From Limosilactobacillus reuteri (GTDB taxonomy: Bacteria > Bacillota > Bacilli > Lactobacillales > Lactobacillaceae): a stretch of 64,000 bases of DNA. The notes below the pieces were generated by a model, which saw only the letters and a list, made by a program, of their open reading frames with translations, did not search any database and was not told the origin of the DNA. Numbering within the stretch: position 1 is the first letter of the stretch; each line of letters opens with the position of its first letter. The DNA is taken from NCBI RefSeq assembly GCF_020784725.1, contig NZ_JAJGTZ010000033.1, forward strand, positions 1 through 64,000, written 5' to 3'. The position numbers and the translations under genes are program-made. This document shows positions 48,242 through 57,423 of the stretch, in pieces.

Positions 48242-49174
48242 ATGACAAAAATTACGGCAGAATTGAATAAACCATTACTAATTGATGGCGCAATGTCAAC
48301 GGCTTTGGAGCAATTAGGTGCTGATACCAATAACTCATTATGGACGGCGAGTGTTTTAGCTAACCAGCCAGCATTAGTTAAAAAAGTTCACCAGGAATAT
48401 TTTAAAGCGGGTGCCCGGTTAGCGATTACTGATACCTACCAGGCAAATGTTCCGGCATTCATAAAGAACGGTTATTCAAAACAAGAGGCCCATTCATTGA
48501 TTCAGCGAGCAGTCGTCTTGGCTAAAGAAGCGCGTGATGAATATCAGCAGGAAACCGGTATTTATAACTATGTTGCGGGCGCGCTTGGTCCTTATGGCGC
48601 TTATCTTGCCAACGGGAGTGAATATACTGGTGATTATCATCTCAGTACAACCGAATATCAACAATTTCATCGGCCACGATTAACTGATATTTTAACGGTT
48701 GGTGTTGATGTGATCGCGATTGAAACCCAGCCACGCTTAGATGAAGTATTAGCAGAATTGGACCTTGTCAAAGAACTGGCTTCCGATACCCTATGCTATG
48801 TCAGTTTTTCCTTGAAAGATTCCACGTGTTTGCCAGATGGAACACCATTAGCAGTTGCTGCCTGTACCGTTGCGAAGTATCCAAATGTTTTTGCGGTTGG
48901 CGTAAATTGTATTCCATTAGAAGAGGTAACAGCTGCCATTGAGACAATCCATCAGGCAACTGATAAACCGGTTATTGCTTATCCTAATTCAAGTGCGACT
49001 TATGATCCGACAACAAAAACGTGGAGCTATCCCCATGGACGTCGCGGTTTGGTTGATTACTTACCACAATGGCTCGCGGCTGGATTAACAATTGTTGGAG
49101 GATGCTGCACTACTACGCCACAAGATATTGCTGCCTTAGATGAGTACTTGGAAGGAGGAGCCCATCATGACTAA
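48242..49174 (+). CDS. mmuM: Homocysteine S-methyltransferase
   Basis: The 310-residue zinc enzyme transfers a methyl group from S-methylmethionine to homocysteine, giving methionine. Zn-binding cysteines are visible in [10 protein letters not shown] and in the C-terminal [11 protein letters not shown]. The start [15 protein letters not shown] is typical. The ATG at 48242 has GGAGGGG seven bases upstream; the in-frame start at 48206 lies in the terminator of the leader. Controlled by the T-box. It overlaps the permease gene by eight bases. Confidence 0.95.
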   Translation: MTKITAELNKPLLIDGAMSTALEQLGADTNNSLWTASVLANQPALVKKVHQEYFKAGARLAITDTYQANVPAFIKNGYSKQEAHSLIQRAVVLAKEARDEYQQETGIYNYVAGALGPYGAYLANGSEYTGDYHLSTTEYQQFHRPRLTDILTVGVDVIAIETQPRLDEVLAELDLVKELASDTLCYVSFSLKDSTCLPDGTPLAVAACTVAKYPNVFAVGVNCIPLEEVTAAIETIHQATDKPVIAYPNSSATYDPTTKTWSYPHGRRGLVDYLPQWLAAGLTIVGGCCTTTPQDIAALDEYLEGGAHHD

Positions 49175-50570
49175 GAAAACGCATTTAGCTCGTGAAATGA
49201 GTGCTCGTCATATCCAGATGATTGCGCTTGGGGGAGTAATTGGGACCGGCCTATTTCTGAGTTCTGGTTACACGATTCATCAGGCTGGGCCGTTGGGAAC
49301 CGTTATTGCTTATTTGCTTGGTGCTTTAATTGTCTATGCCGTCATGCTATGTTTAGGTGAGCTGAGTGTTGCGATGCCATATACGGGTGCTTTTCATGTT
49401 TACGCCAAAAATCTGATTGGGCCTGCTACTGGATTTACCGTTGCGATCCTTTATTGGTTGACCTGGACGATTGCGATGGGCTCCGAATTTACCGCAGCTG
49501 GCCTAATTATGAAGCGCTGGTTTCCCCAGATTCCGGTTTGGTGGTGGAGCTTGTTATTTATCATTATTATCCTCTTATCTAACATTTTTACTGTCAAAGC
49601 ATTTGCGGAAAGTGAATTTTGGTTTGCGGTGATTAAAGTAGTCGCAATCTGCGCGTTTATTTTGTTAGGGGCTTTAGCAGTAATTGGTCTTATCCCGATT
49701 CAAGGTTATCATCATGCGCCTTTGCTAAATAATTTTACTAAGGATGGCCTATTCCCAGGTGGCTTTAGCGGCTTATTTATGACGATGTTAACGGTTAATT
49801 TTGCTTTCTCTGGGACTGAATTAATCGCCATCACCGCGGGAGAAACTAAGCATCCTGAAAAGACCCTTCCTAAGGCGATCCATACTACTTTATGGCGGCT
49901 AGTGATTTTCTTTGTTGGGAGCATGATTGTTATGGCTTCTTTGATTCCTTATCAAAAGGCGGAGGTAACGCAAAGTCCATTTGTCTACATTTTTAGCCAA
50001 CTTGGAATTCCATATGCTGCTGATTTAATGAATTTTGTCGTCCTCACCGCGATTATCTCTGCCGCTAATTCTGGTCTATACGCATCAACCCGGATGTTAT
50101 GGTCATTAGCTAATGAAGGAACGATTCCGGCTGTTATTGCCAAAACCAATAAGCGCGGGATTCCGGTTTTCGCATTGCTCTTAAGTATGCTTGGTGGGGT
50201 TTTAGCTTTGCTTTCTAGCATCTATGCGGCTGGAACAGTCTATTTAGTCTTGGTTTCTGTTTCTGGATTAGCGGTTGTCTTTGTGTGGATTGCGATTTCC
50301 CTATGTGAACTCATTTTCCGTCGCCGCTTTTTAGCAGCTGGTCACCAGTTAAGTGAGTTAAAGTATCGCACGCCATGGTATCCGATTGTTCCATGGTTTG
50401 CGTTTATTGCTAGCAGCCTTTCTTGTATCTTAATTTGGTTTGATCCGCAACAACGAATTGCCTTGTATTGTACGATTCCCTTTGTAATTGTTTGTTATGC
50501 TGCTTATTATTTACAAACCTTGTGGCGCAAGTATACTACAAAGAAAAAGGTTTCAACAGTTGTTAAATAG
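49167..50570 (+). CDS. mmuP: S-methylmethionine/amino-acid permease
   Basis: The 467-residue APC-superfamily transporter has 12 membrane helices and the family signatures [21 protein letters not shown] at the N-terminus and [28 protein letters not shown] in the middle. The start is the ATG at 49167 behind GGAAGGAGGAG. It is co-transcribed and coupled with mmuM, so S-methylmethionine is its likely substrate. The methionine T-box supports this. Confidence 0.9.
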   Translation: MTKKTHLAREMSARHIQMIALGGVIGTGLFLSSGYTIHQAGPLGTVIAYLLGALIVYAVMLCLGELSVAMPYTGAFHVYAKNLIGPATGFTVAILYWLTWTIAMGSEFTAAGLIMKRWFPQIPVWWWSLLFIIIILLSNIFTVKAFAESEFWFAVIKVVAICAFILLGALAVIGLIPIQGYHHAPLLNNFTKDGLFPGGFSGLFMTMLTVNFAFSGTELIAITAGETKHPEKTLPKAIHTTLWRLVIFFVGSMIVMASLIPYQKAEVTQSPFVYIFSQLGIPYAADLMNFVVLTAIISAANSGLYASTRMLWSLANEGTIPAVIAKTNKRGIPVFALLLSMLGGVLALLSSIYAAGTVYLVLVSVSGLAVVFVWIAISLCELIFRRRFLAAGHQLSELKYRTPWYPIVPWFAFIASSLSCILIWFDPQQRIALYCTIPFVIVCYAAYYLQTLWRKYTTKKKVSTVVK

Positions 50571-50648
50571 ATGTAAAAAAGCTGTAATTAAAAAATTCAT
50601 AACGTGTAGTAAAATGTACGAGGATAATTTTTAGTTAGGAGATATAAA

Positions 50649-50906
50649 ATGCATTCACTATTTTTACTACAGTTGATTCAAGCAGTCTTAGTAGCAATCC
50701 AATTAGTAATGATCTTCTCAGCTAATAAAGTTAAGCGAGAATGGTTAACGGTTGGCCAGCTTTGTATCGCGGTCGTAATCTTAGCCGACTTATTTTCAGA
50801 ATTGATCTTCTTCAGTTATACAAGTGTCCTTACTGGCTGTGTACTATTCCTCCAGTTATTCTTGCTCCCAATGTTTTGGAAACAGCTAAAGGCATTTGAA
50901 GAATAA
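50649..50906 (+). CDS. Small membrane protein, 85 aa
   Basis: I do not recognise it. It has about three hydrophobic segments (LLQLIQAVLVAIQLVMIF, LCIAVVILADLFSELIFF, VLTGCVLFLQLFLLPMF) and a short C-terminal tail. RBS TTAGGAGA lies six bases ahead of the ATG. It has its own promoter-like TAAAAT upstream and its own terminator, so it is probably expressed alone. Confidence 0.75.
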   Translation: MHSLFLLQLIQAVLVAIQLVMIFSANKVKREWLTVGQLCIAVVILADLFSELIFFSYTSVLTGCVLFLQLFLLPMFWKQLKAFEE

Positions 50907-50924
50907 TATAAATAGGTAGAAATG

Positions 50925-50957
50925 AAAACGCACTTCTTGTGGAAGAGGTGCGTTTTT
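50925..50957 (+). terminator. Terminator after the small membrane protein
   Basis: ACGCACTTCTT and AAGAGGTGCGT pair around GTGG, followed by TTTT. Confidence 0.85.
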
Positions 50958-50993
50958 GGCATTAAATATAGGATGGATAGGAAGAAATGAAAA

Positions 50994-53138
50994 ATGTATA
51001 GAAGAAGTATAGATAATAATACATTAGGAGATCTTACTCCTAAAGATGATTTAGATGTTCCTACATATAAAGAAAAATTAGATAATGCTATAAATAACGA
51101 TGATTTAAATGTAGGAATAATAGGACCATATGGAATTGGAAAAAGTTCAATATTGAAGAGTTATTTAAAACAGCGTGAAAATGAATATCCTTTTTTCATA
51201 AGACTTTATAATTTATTAGTAGGAAAAATAAGGACAAAAACTTTTAATTTTAATTTTTTTAGAAAAATCCTTGATTATGAATACATATCTATTTCTAATT
51301 TTATTAATTTAAATAAAAATCAAGAAGAAATAACAAATGACTTACAAAGAATTATAATAAATTATTTATTATCAGATAAAGAACCTGCTAACTATTCAAA
51401 ATCAAGATTATTCAGAATTGGACGTTATGGATCTATAGTTAAATTTTTGGTAATTATTTTATTATCGCTTTATGTAATTGAAAAATTATTCGTTAAACAA
51501 ATTTTAGAACTAGTAAATAATATGTGGAGTATAGTTTTTATATTATTAATTTTTTATGTAGTATTTTCTTGGAAAATTTACGATAGTATAAGCGGAAAAC
51601 AGATAAAAAGTATTAAGGAAAGCTATAATGTTGGAGGATTAAAGACTGAAGTTGAATTAGCTAATAATAAAAATGTTGATTTGTTTTTGCTATTTAATGA
51701 TGAACTTAGATATTATTTTAAAAAATCTCATAAAAAAATAATTGTTTTTGAAGATCTAGATCGGTTTGCATCACCATTGATTTTTCAAAGATTACATGAA
51801 CTTAACGATAGGATCAATCAGGGTTTAATAAATAAAGTTGTTTTTATATACGAGTTGGATGATTCAGTATTCACAAACGATAGTAAGGATTATTTAGCTC
51901 AAGCCGAAGTAAGAAATAAATTTTTTGACACGAGTATATCTATCCCTCCTAATAGAAATTTGAAATCAACATTCTCGTTTTTTGAAGAAGAAGGATCTAA
52001 AAGTTCAGTGCTTTGTAGTAATTTATCATCTTTAGAGCCAATTATAAGAGCAATTTCGTATTTTATTATGGATATGAGAACAATTAAAACAATAATTGCA
52101 GATTTTGATCTAGTATTTAAAAATTTAAAAAGAGAAAATATTGAAATTGATTGTAAAAAATTATTTGGAATTATAGTTTATAAAAATTTATTTTTTTCTG
52201 ACTACAATAAAACAAGTATAAAAGAATCTAAACTTGAGAAATTTTGTAGTCTACAAGTAAAAATAAGGAAAAGACTAGTAGCAATCAAAGCTGCCGAAAA
52301 AATAACAATAGCAGAATTTGAGAAATTTGAAAATGATTATCTAAATTGGAATTTAGATAGAGTTATTTCAGAACTGAATGCTAAAGAGAGCAATTATTTG
52401 TCAAACAGTGATAAAAAATTAATAAAGTTCTTTTTAGAAGGAAACGAAATTATTCGCTATTTGACGATTAATAATTTACTTGATTATGAAGCTTATAGCT
52501 ACTTATCACCTTTGGATTATTTTAATAACTTAGATTCTACAGATATAAAATTTGTCAGAAAAGTATTAAACAAGAAAGTGCCAGGATTTAAAAATCTATG
52601 TGTTGATACGCATGATGAATATAACGTAACAATGGCATTAGATAAAGCTAATGCGAATTTTTCTTATGCACGTTCCGTTAGTCTACCGAGGTATTTAATA
52701 AGTACAGGTGATACAAAGAATATTGAAAGAGCATATTCAATTATAGAGCAAGCAGTTGAAGATAATGACTACCTCTATCTAAATAATATATTGTTTGTTG
52801 ATTACGAGAATTTTGTTTTCAAATGGTTACTTAATAATCATTTGAAAATATTCAATTATATTACTAAAGATTTTTGTAATTCTATTTCTATTAATAAAAT
52901 TATTAAATATCTAAATGAAAATAGTGAGAAAACTGCAAAAAGATTATTTCATGTTATTGAAACCAATGGAATAATAGATGAATTAGAATTTAAAAAACAA
53001 TTAGTAAATTTTCTGCAAGAAAATACGAATGGGAATTCACGTTTTATTTTAGAAAATTTTAATCATAAATATGATGATCTTTCTTTTATTAAAGATGAAA
53101 AGATTAAAAACGAACTAATCAAATATGGATGGAATTAA
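50994..53138 (+). CDS. YobI/KAP-like membrane-embedded P-loop ATPase
   Basis: The 714-residue protein begins with LTPKDDLDVPTYKEKLDNAI, like YobI. Walker A is GPYGIGKSSIL (about residues 44-54). Two membrane helices lie at about 150-175 and 180-200 within the P-loop domain, a feature of KAP NTPases. Walker B follows in KIIVFEDLDRFASPLIFQRL (about 247-266), then VFIYELDDSVF and NKFFDTSISIPP. The rest (residues 330-714) is helical and unrecognised. B. subtilis YobI is about 1200 residues, so this version is shorter. The KAP family includes the phage-exclusion protein PifA, so a defence role is possible. It stands alone and is strongly AT-rich, suggesting transfer. Confidence 0.78.
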   Translation: MYRRSIDNNTLGDLTPKDDLDVPTYKEKLDNAINNDDLNVGIIGPYGIGKSSILKSYLKQRENEYPFFIRLYNLLVGKIRTKTFNFNFFRKILDYEYISISNFINLNKNQEEITNDLQRIIINYLLSDKEPANYSKSRLFRIGRYGSIVKFLVIILLSLYVIEKLFVKQILELVNNMWSIVFILLIFYVVFSWKIYDSISGKQIKSIKESYNVGGLKTEVELANNKNVDLFLLFNDELRYYFKKSHKKIIVFEDLDRFASPLIFQRLHELNDRINQGLINKVVFIYELDDSVFTNDSKDYLAQAEVRNKFFDTSISIPPNRNLKSTFSFFEEEGSKSSVLCSNLSSLEPIIRAISYFIMDMRTIKTIIADFDLVFKNLKRENIEIDCKKLFGIIVYKNLFFSDYNKTSIKESKLEKFCSLQVKIRKRLVAIKAAEKITIAEFEKFENDYLNWNLDRVISELNAKESNYLSNSDKKLIKFFLEGNEIIRYLTINNLLDYEAYSYLSPLDYFNNLDSTDIKFVRKVLNKKVPGFKNLCVDTHDEYNVTMALDKANANFSYARSVSLPRYLISTGDTKNIERAYSIIEQAVEDNDYLYLNNILFVDYENFVFKWLLNNHLKIFNYITKDFCNSISINKIIKYLNENSEKTAKRLFHVIETNGIIDELEFKKQLVNFLQENTNGNSRFILENFNHKYDDLSFIKDEKIKNELIKYGWN

Positions 53139-53439
53139 ATGATAATGGAATAATAAGCACACTTACTACTTTAGATATATGGGTTTCAAATAAGAATAAT
53201 TGTTTTAGCGATTAGAATAAAAAATGTAAAGAGAAAACAAAAGATTATATTTAAACATAGTGGATTTAATAAATTAGATTAACCATTTTTTCTTGTTTAC
53301 TAGTTATCCAGGATATTTACCAGAACATTCACGAAAGTAGTATAAAGTATGCTAAAATGATAAAGATTATTAAGACCAATCAACGTTATGCGCTGACTGG
53401 CCTTTTGTAATTTTAAATATAATTAAGTGGGTTTTATTT
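53139..53439. other. Gap upstream of the LPxTG protein
   Basis: No gene is present. An extended -10 TGCTAAAAT (53350-53358) and a leader hairpin at 53374-53402 precede the LPxTG gene. A few in-frame stops follow the ATPase gene and the sequence is otherwise featureless. Confidence 0.5.
53374..53406 (+). promoter_or_regulatory. Leader hairpin (attenuator-like), copy 2
   Basis: CCAATCA (53376-53382) pairs with TGACTGG (53394-53400) with one mismatch, followed by CCTTTTG. The order CAATC-ACG ... GCTGA-TG is shared with the hairpin at 46956-46998, and both start about 15 bases after the expected transcription start. Confidence 0.5.
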
Positions 53440-55353
53440 ATGAAGAAAAGTAAATTAAAGAAGAGTTTAGCAACAACTGCGACGGTGATGGCTGTTACAA
53501 CGGGGGTGACGGCCATTAGTAATTCCGCCAAAGCTGAGACAGTACAAAATAGTAAAAATACTATTCAACAAACACTGCTTGATGCGAACCAACAAGCTCA
53601 GCAAAATGTTTGTGTAGCCCAAGACGCGGTTAATAAAGCAAATACAGACGTAGCAACCGCAAATAATGACCTTAATATTGCTAATCAAAATTTGGTAGAC
53701 GCGGATCAAAATGTTGATCTAAATAAGAATCAAGTTAAACAGACGAAAGAGCAATTATCATCTCTTGAGCAAACGAAAGAAAATGCTCAACAAGTTTTAA
53801 CTAACGCTCATGATGAATATTATGAACTATTGAAACAACCAGTTAATATTTCATACACGGCATTTTCTGGTGGTGGATTGAGCGTTTATGAAGGATCAAT
53901 GCTTGATTATATTGCTTATGATAATCAAGGAAACCTAATTTCTAAGAATCAAGCGTATGAAAATCTCCTTGCGAATGACTATCAAGGAAACATTGATTTA
54001 TTGAAAAAGATTATTGCCAAAAACGAGAGAACCATTAATTACCTGAAAATGGGTAGACCATTTGAAGATAATATTAGGAATCTTGAGCAAGCAAGATTAA
54101 CGGTAAAAGAAGAACTAGAAGAATTATATAAACTTGCAGCAGCGCAAAGAGAGGGAAAATATTATAAGCCTAAAGATGGTATCGGGTTGGTAAATATCGA
54201 TTCATACGGTTTATCGTATTCTTATAGTTCCGCTAATTATAATGAATGGTATGATGTTGACAAAATTGATCATACAAAGAACTTAATTGAAAATCACGAG
54301 GAAGCTCTAAATAAAATTCAACAAAGATTAGCCGAATTACATAATAAAATGCAGTCGGCTGTTGAAAGGGCCGAAAAAACCTCCATTGCTGCTCAAGAAT
54401 TACTTCAAAAGTTAGAGCAGATTTCACAACCGCTTATTACTGCTACTCAACAAATTAAAGATGCCGAAAGTGCAATGTCACAAGCTAAACAAAATCTTGC
54501 GCTCCAAGAAGAACTACTTACTCAGGCCAAAGATAAGCGCAATGTGATGCAATCCCAAGCAATCAATGCGCAAATGAAGCTCTTACAAGCCATGCTCAAT
54601 AAGACAAATTCACAAGAAAAGTTAGCGTCAGCAAAAGAGAAACTTTCTACACAAACTGATGCCTTAAAGTATAGTTCGCTAATCACTCTTGAACCACTAA
54701 CTGTTGCGCCAGGAGTAACTCCTGCTCCTAAAGTTACGACAGCGATTGCGGTTGCAAATGATGATCATCAGAATAAAGCTGTTATTACTTTGCCCGGCGA
54801 TGAACAAGAAAATAAGCTACCCCAGGGAACAAAGGTAGTGTGGAAAGATGATGCTAAAGTTGCGGCCGACCTTCAACGTCCCGGAAAGCATACTGAAGAT
54901 GTCTTAATTGTTTTTCCTGATGGATCGGTAATTTTAACTAGCGAGCAAGTTACTGTTTCCGCAACAGAAAAACAGGCAGACGCTGATAAAAATACTTCGC
55001 CTGTACAAGAAACGGTTGATATTGCCCAAGAAAATAGTATGCGTGCGAATGAGGTTCCTGCCCAGATAGTAGAAGTTGAAGTTAATGATGATAATCAAAC
55101 CTCAGCACCAGAAATATTGGTGACTCCGCAAACCAAGCAAAATACCGTCCAACCAAACGGAGTAATAAAAGATCAGGCAGCTCTGAATAACATTGCCCAG
55201 CCTTCATTAGCTAAGTCTTTTGAGAATAAGACAACAAATAATGTTTTGCCACGAACCGGGGAGGAATCTTCACTTCCGATTATTGCTCTCGGCGCCGTTA
55301 TTGGTTTAGTAGGAATTGGTGCAACTCTCAAACGGTACGAACAAGTCTTATAA
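53440..55353 (+). CDS. LPxTG-anchored coiled-coil surface protein (SEC10/PgrA-like)
   Basis: The 637-residue protein has a signal peptide (residues 1-33, cleavage after SAKA), a long alanine- and glutamine-rich coiled coil (about 40-130 and 275-420, many QQA, ANQ and KEQL units), and between them a globular insert (NISYTAFSGGGLSVYEGSMLDYI). Residues about 440-508 resemble a Rib-type domain (LPQGTKVVWKDD, PGKHTEDVLIVFPDGS). A spacer and LPRTGEE with a hydrophobic helix end it. The layout matches the SEC10/PgrA surface exclusion group. Its likely role is cell-surface adhesion or aggregation. Expression may be tuned by the leader hairpin. Confidence 0.85.
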   Translation: MKKSKLKKSLATTATVMAVTTGVTAISNSAKAETVQNSKNTIQQTLLDANQQAQQNVCVAQDAVNKANTDVATANNDLNIANQNLVDADQNVDLNKNQVKQTKEQLSSLEQTKENAQQVLTNAHDEYYELLKQPVNISYTAFSGGGLSVYEGSMLDYIAYDNQGNLISKNQAYENLLANDYQGNIDLLKKIIAKNERTINYLKMGRPFEDNIRNLEQARLTVKEELEELYKLAAAQREGKYYKPKDGIGLVNIDSYGLSYSYSSANYNEWYDVDKIDHTKNLIENHEEALNKIQQRLAELHNKMQSAVERAEKTSIAAQELLQKLEQISQPLITATQQIKDAESAMSQAKQNLALQEELLTQAKDKRNVMQSQAINAQMKLLQAMLNKTNSQEKLASAKEKLSTQTDALKYSSLITLEPLTVAPGVTPAPKVTTAIAVANDDHQNKAVITLPGDEQENKLPQGTKVVWKDDAKVAADLQRPGKHTEDVLIVFPDGSVILTSEQVTVSATEKQADADKNTSPVQETVDIAQENSMRANEVPAQIVEVEVNDDNQTSAPEILVTPQTKQNTVQPNGVIKDQAALNNIAQPSLAKSFENKTTNNVLPRTGEESSLPIIALGAVIGLVGIGATLKRYEQVL

Positions 55354-55441
55354 TCTGTGAAGTTTTGTCCTAAGTCCCTATAAAATCCTGCTATAACTTG
55401 CTATACTTAAAATATTAATATGTGAAAAAGGGATGAAAAGA

Positions 55442-56218
55442 ATGGTAATGGTCGATTTGCATTGTCACCTTCTGCCAGGGATTGATGATGGTTCAAAAAG
55501 TATGGAGATTTCATTGCGACTTGCAAAAGAAGCAACAGAAAACGGGGTTACCCATGCACTTTTGACTCCTCATCATATGAACGGGCACTATGTAAACCAT
55601 AAACAAGACGTTTTAGCGCGAACAAAAGGATTTCAAGAAGAGCTGGAGAAAAATAATATTCCATTAACTGTCTTTCCGGGACAAGAAGTGCGGATTAATG
55701 GTCAGTTAATTGAAGCTCTTGATAATGACGATATTCTATTCGCTGATGAGAGTGGAAAGTACATGATGCTGGAATTTCCAGACAATGATGTGCCTCATTA
55801 CACTAACCAGATGATTTTTAATCTTCAACAACGGGGGATTACGCCAGTCGTTGTTCACCCTGAACGGAATACCAAGATCATGGCTGAACCAGATTTGCTT
55901 TATCAAATGTTAGAAAAAGGGTGCCTGTCACAAATTACTGCTAGTTCCTATGTTGGTACATTTGGTAAAAAAGTCGAAAAATTCAGTAAAAACCTAATTG
56001 CGGCTGGTCAAGGATATATCTTTGCTTCTGATGCTCATGACCTTCCAGGACGGAAATATGAAATGCGGCAAGCCTTTGAAAAATTTTCACATGAATTTGG
56101 CGCTGACGTTGCTCAAGAATATCAAGATAACGCGCGAGCCATCATAAACGGAGATGAAATTGGTCGTCATCAGATTAAGAAGGTTCAGCAACGTAAGAAA
56201 TTGTTTGGGTTGTTTTAA
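55442..56218 (+). CDS. PHP-family protein-tyrosine phosphatase (CpsB/YwqE type)
   Basis: The 258-residue manganese-dependent phosphatase removes phosphate from the tyrosine cluster of BY-kinases. Metal ligands are visible in VDLHCHLLPGIDDGS, LLTPHHMNG, FPGQEVRI, VVVHPERN and FASDAHDLPG. I choose the ATG at 55442, eight bases behind AAAGGGA. In most lactobacilli this gene lies within the EPS operon next to the kinase; here it is a single gene about 35 kb away. It should still act on the kinase at 19729-20478. Confidence 0.93.
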   Translation: MVMVDLHCHLLPGIDDGSKSMEISLRLAKEATENGVTHALLTPHHMNGHYVNHKQDVLARTKGFQEELEKNNIPLTVFPGQEVRINGQLIEALDNDDILFADESGKYMMLEFPDNDVPHYTNQMIFNLQQRGITPVVVHPERNTKIMAEPDLLYQMLEKGCLSQITASSYVGTFGKKVEKFSKNLIAAGQGYIFASDAHDLPGRKYEMRQAFEKFSHEFGADVAQEYQDNARAIINGDEIGRHQIKKVQQRKKLFGLF

Positions 56219-56235
56219 AAAGCTAAGATTAGTTC

Positions 56236-56345
56236 AGAGACTGTGACATAAATCAAGTTACTTTTATAAAAGACAAATAGCGTAGTACAACAATGGTCTC
56301 CATCGCTCGGTAAACCGAACATTGGAGGCCTATTATTGCTTGCGG
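56236..56345. repeat. Dispersed non-coding repeat, copy 1
   Basis: Starts with CTGTGACATAAATCAAGTT, continues AGTACAACAATGGTCT and ATCGCTCGGTAAA. It aligns over about 100 bases with 61832-61945. No open frame is shared. Confidence 0.6.
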
Positions 56346-56367
56346 GGATCGAAAGAGGGATAAATTG

Positions 56368-57270
56368 ATGGCGTTATATTTTACAGACGTTTTTTCAGGA
56401 AGTGCCGACTGGATCGTGACTGACCCTCATGCACAAGGCACGATTGTTAAAGTATCACAAGGGACAAGCTATCTAAATCCAAAGTACCAATACCAATATT
56501 CGTTGGCAAAGAATGCGGGGCGGCTTTTAGGACTCTACCATTATGCTGGTGGTGGCAACCCAATCGCGGAAGCAAATTATTTCTTATCGCATATTCAAGA
56601 TAAGCTTGGACAGGCAGTTTTAGCCGTTGATTGGGAACAATATCAAAATGCTGCCTGGGGTGATACGACTTGGGTACAGCAATTTGTTGATGAAATTCAC
56701 CGCCAAACGGGGATATGGCCATTGATCTATGTTCAAGAATCAGCAATTTGGCAAGTTGCAAATTGTGTTAGTGATTGTGGCCTTTGGGTAGCCAAGTATG
56801 CTTCGATGGACTGGCATTCGTGGACAGTTCCGGCAATGACAGTTAATACGAGTCCATGGCAGACATATACTCTTTGGCAATTCGCGGGGGATGATGAGGA
56901 CCGCTCAATTGCAACTGTTGATCGTAAGGGCTGGGAGTGCCTTGCTAATCCAACTGGTCAAGTTGATGTTAAGCCAACCCTGACACAAAATGATTCGTCA
57001 ACGTGGACAGATTCCTTGGGCGATGAGTGGCACCGTGAAAAGGGACGTTTTATCACGGATCGCATTCTTGATTTACACTGGGGTGCACTGCCGACATCTT
57101 CTGTGATTGCGACCTTGCCAGTTGGCTCTGTCATTGATTATGATGCCTGGTCACGTCATAATGGCTATGTTTGGTTACGCCAGCCCCGCGCAGATGGTCA
57201 ATATGGCTATCTTCCATGCCGAAACGCTGATAGTAATGAGGCATTTGGTAAGTTTGAACCACTTAGTTAA
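56368..57270 (+). CDS. GH25 lysozyme with SH3b domain
   Basis: The 300-residue muramidase has an N-terminal GH25 domain (residues 1-195), with Asp and Glu of the active site in AVLAVDWEQY and YHYAGG typical of the fold. The C-terminal part (about 205-295) is an SH3b cell-wall-binding domain (GRFITDRILDLHWGALPTSS, DGQYGYLPCR). It has no signal peptide, as in phage endolysins, yet no holin or phage genes are near, so release may follow lysis or an unknown path. The ATG at 56368 sits nine bases behind GAGGGA. Confidence 0.9.
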   Translation: MALYFTDVFSGSADWIVTDPHAQGTIVKVSQGTSYLNPKYQYQYSLAKNAGRLLGLYHYAGGGNPIAEANYFLSHIQDKLGQAVLAVDWEQYQNAAWGDTTWVQQFVDEIHRQTGIWPLIYVQESAIWQVANCVSDCGLWVAKYASMDWHSWTVPAMTVNTSPWQTYTLWQFAGDDEDRSIATVDRKGWECLANPTGQVDVKPTLTQNDSSTWTDSLGDEWHREKGRFITDRILDLHWGALPTSSVIATLPVGSVIDYDAWSRHNGYVWLRQPRADGQYGYLPCRNADSNEAFGKFEPLS

Positions 57271-57303
57271 GAAGCTAGTTCCACGTATTATTCGTGAAAA
57301 AAG

Positions 57304-57342
57304 GTGAGGCTGGGAGAAAAAGTTTTCTCCCAGCCTCACTTC
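57304..57342. terminator. Strong terminator behind the lysozyme
   Basis: GTGAGGCTGGGAGAAAA and TTTTCTCCCAGCCTCAC form a perfect 17-bp stem with an AG loop. The sequence is of a type widespread in lactobacilli. Confidence 0.85.
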
Positions 57343-57374
57343 TGTAAAATTTAAAATTTTAAGTGGATTTAACG

Positions 57375-57394
57375 ATTTTTTGCGTATATATAAT
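57375..57394 (+). promoter_or_regulatory. Promoter of sbcDC
   Basis: ATTTTTTGCGTATATATAAT includes a TATAAT -10 box (57389-57394 region). The motif TTTTT-N-CGTATATAT is shared with the two promoters at 61702-61740 and 62086-62122. Confidence 0.55.
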
Positions 57395-57423
57395 ATTAGA
57401 GACACTATTTTCAGGAGGAATTT

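Noticed and set aside
53467-53709. Minus-strand frame within the LPxTG gene
   Set aside because: Antisense of the coiled-coil coding sequence with no start signals.
56368-57270. Prophage remnant at the lysozyme gene
   Set aside because: No other phage gene, integrase or attachment-site repeat is visible; neighbours are chromosomal.
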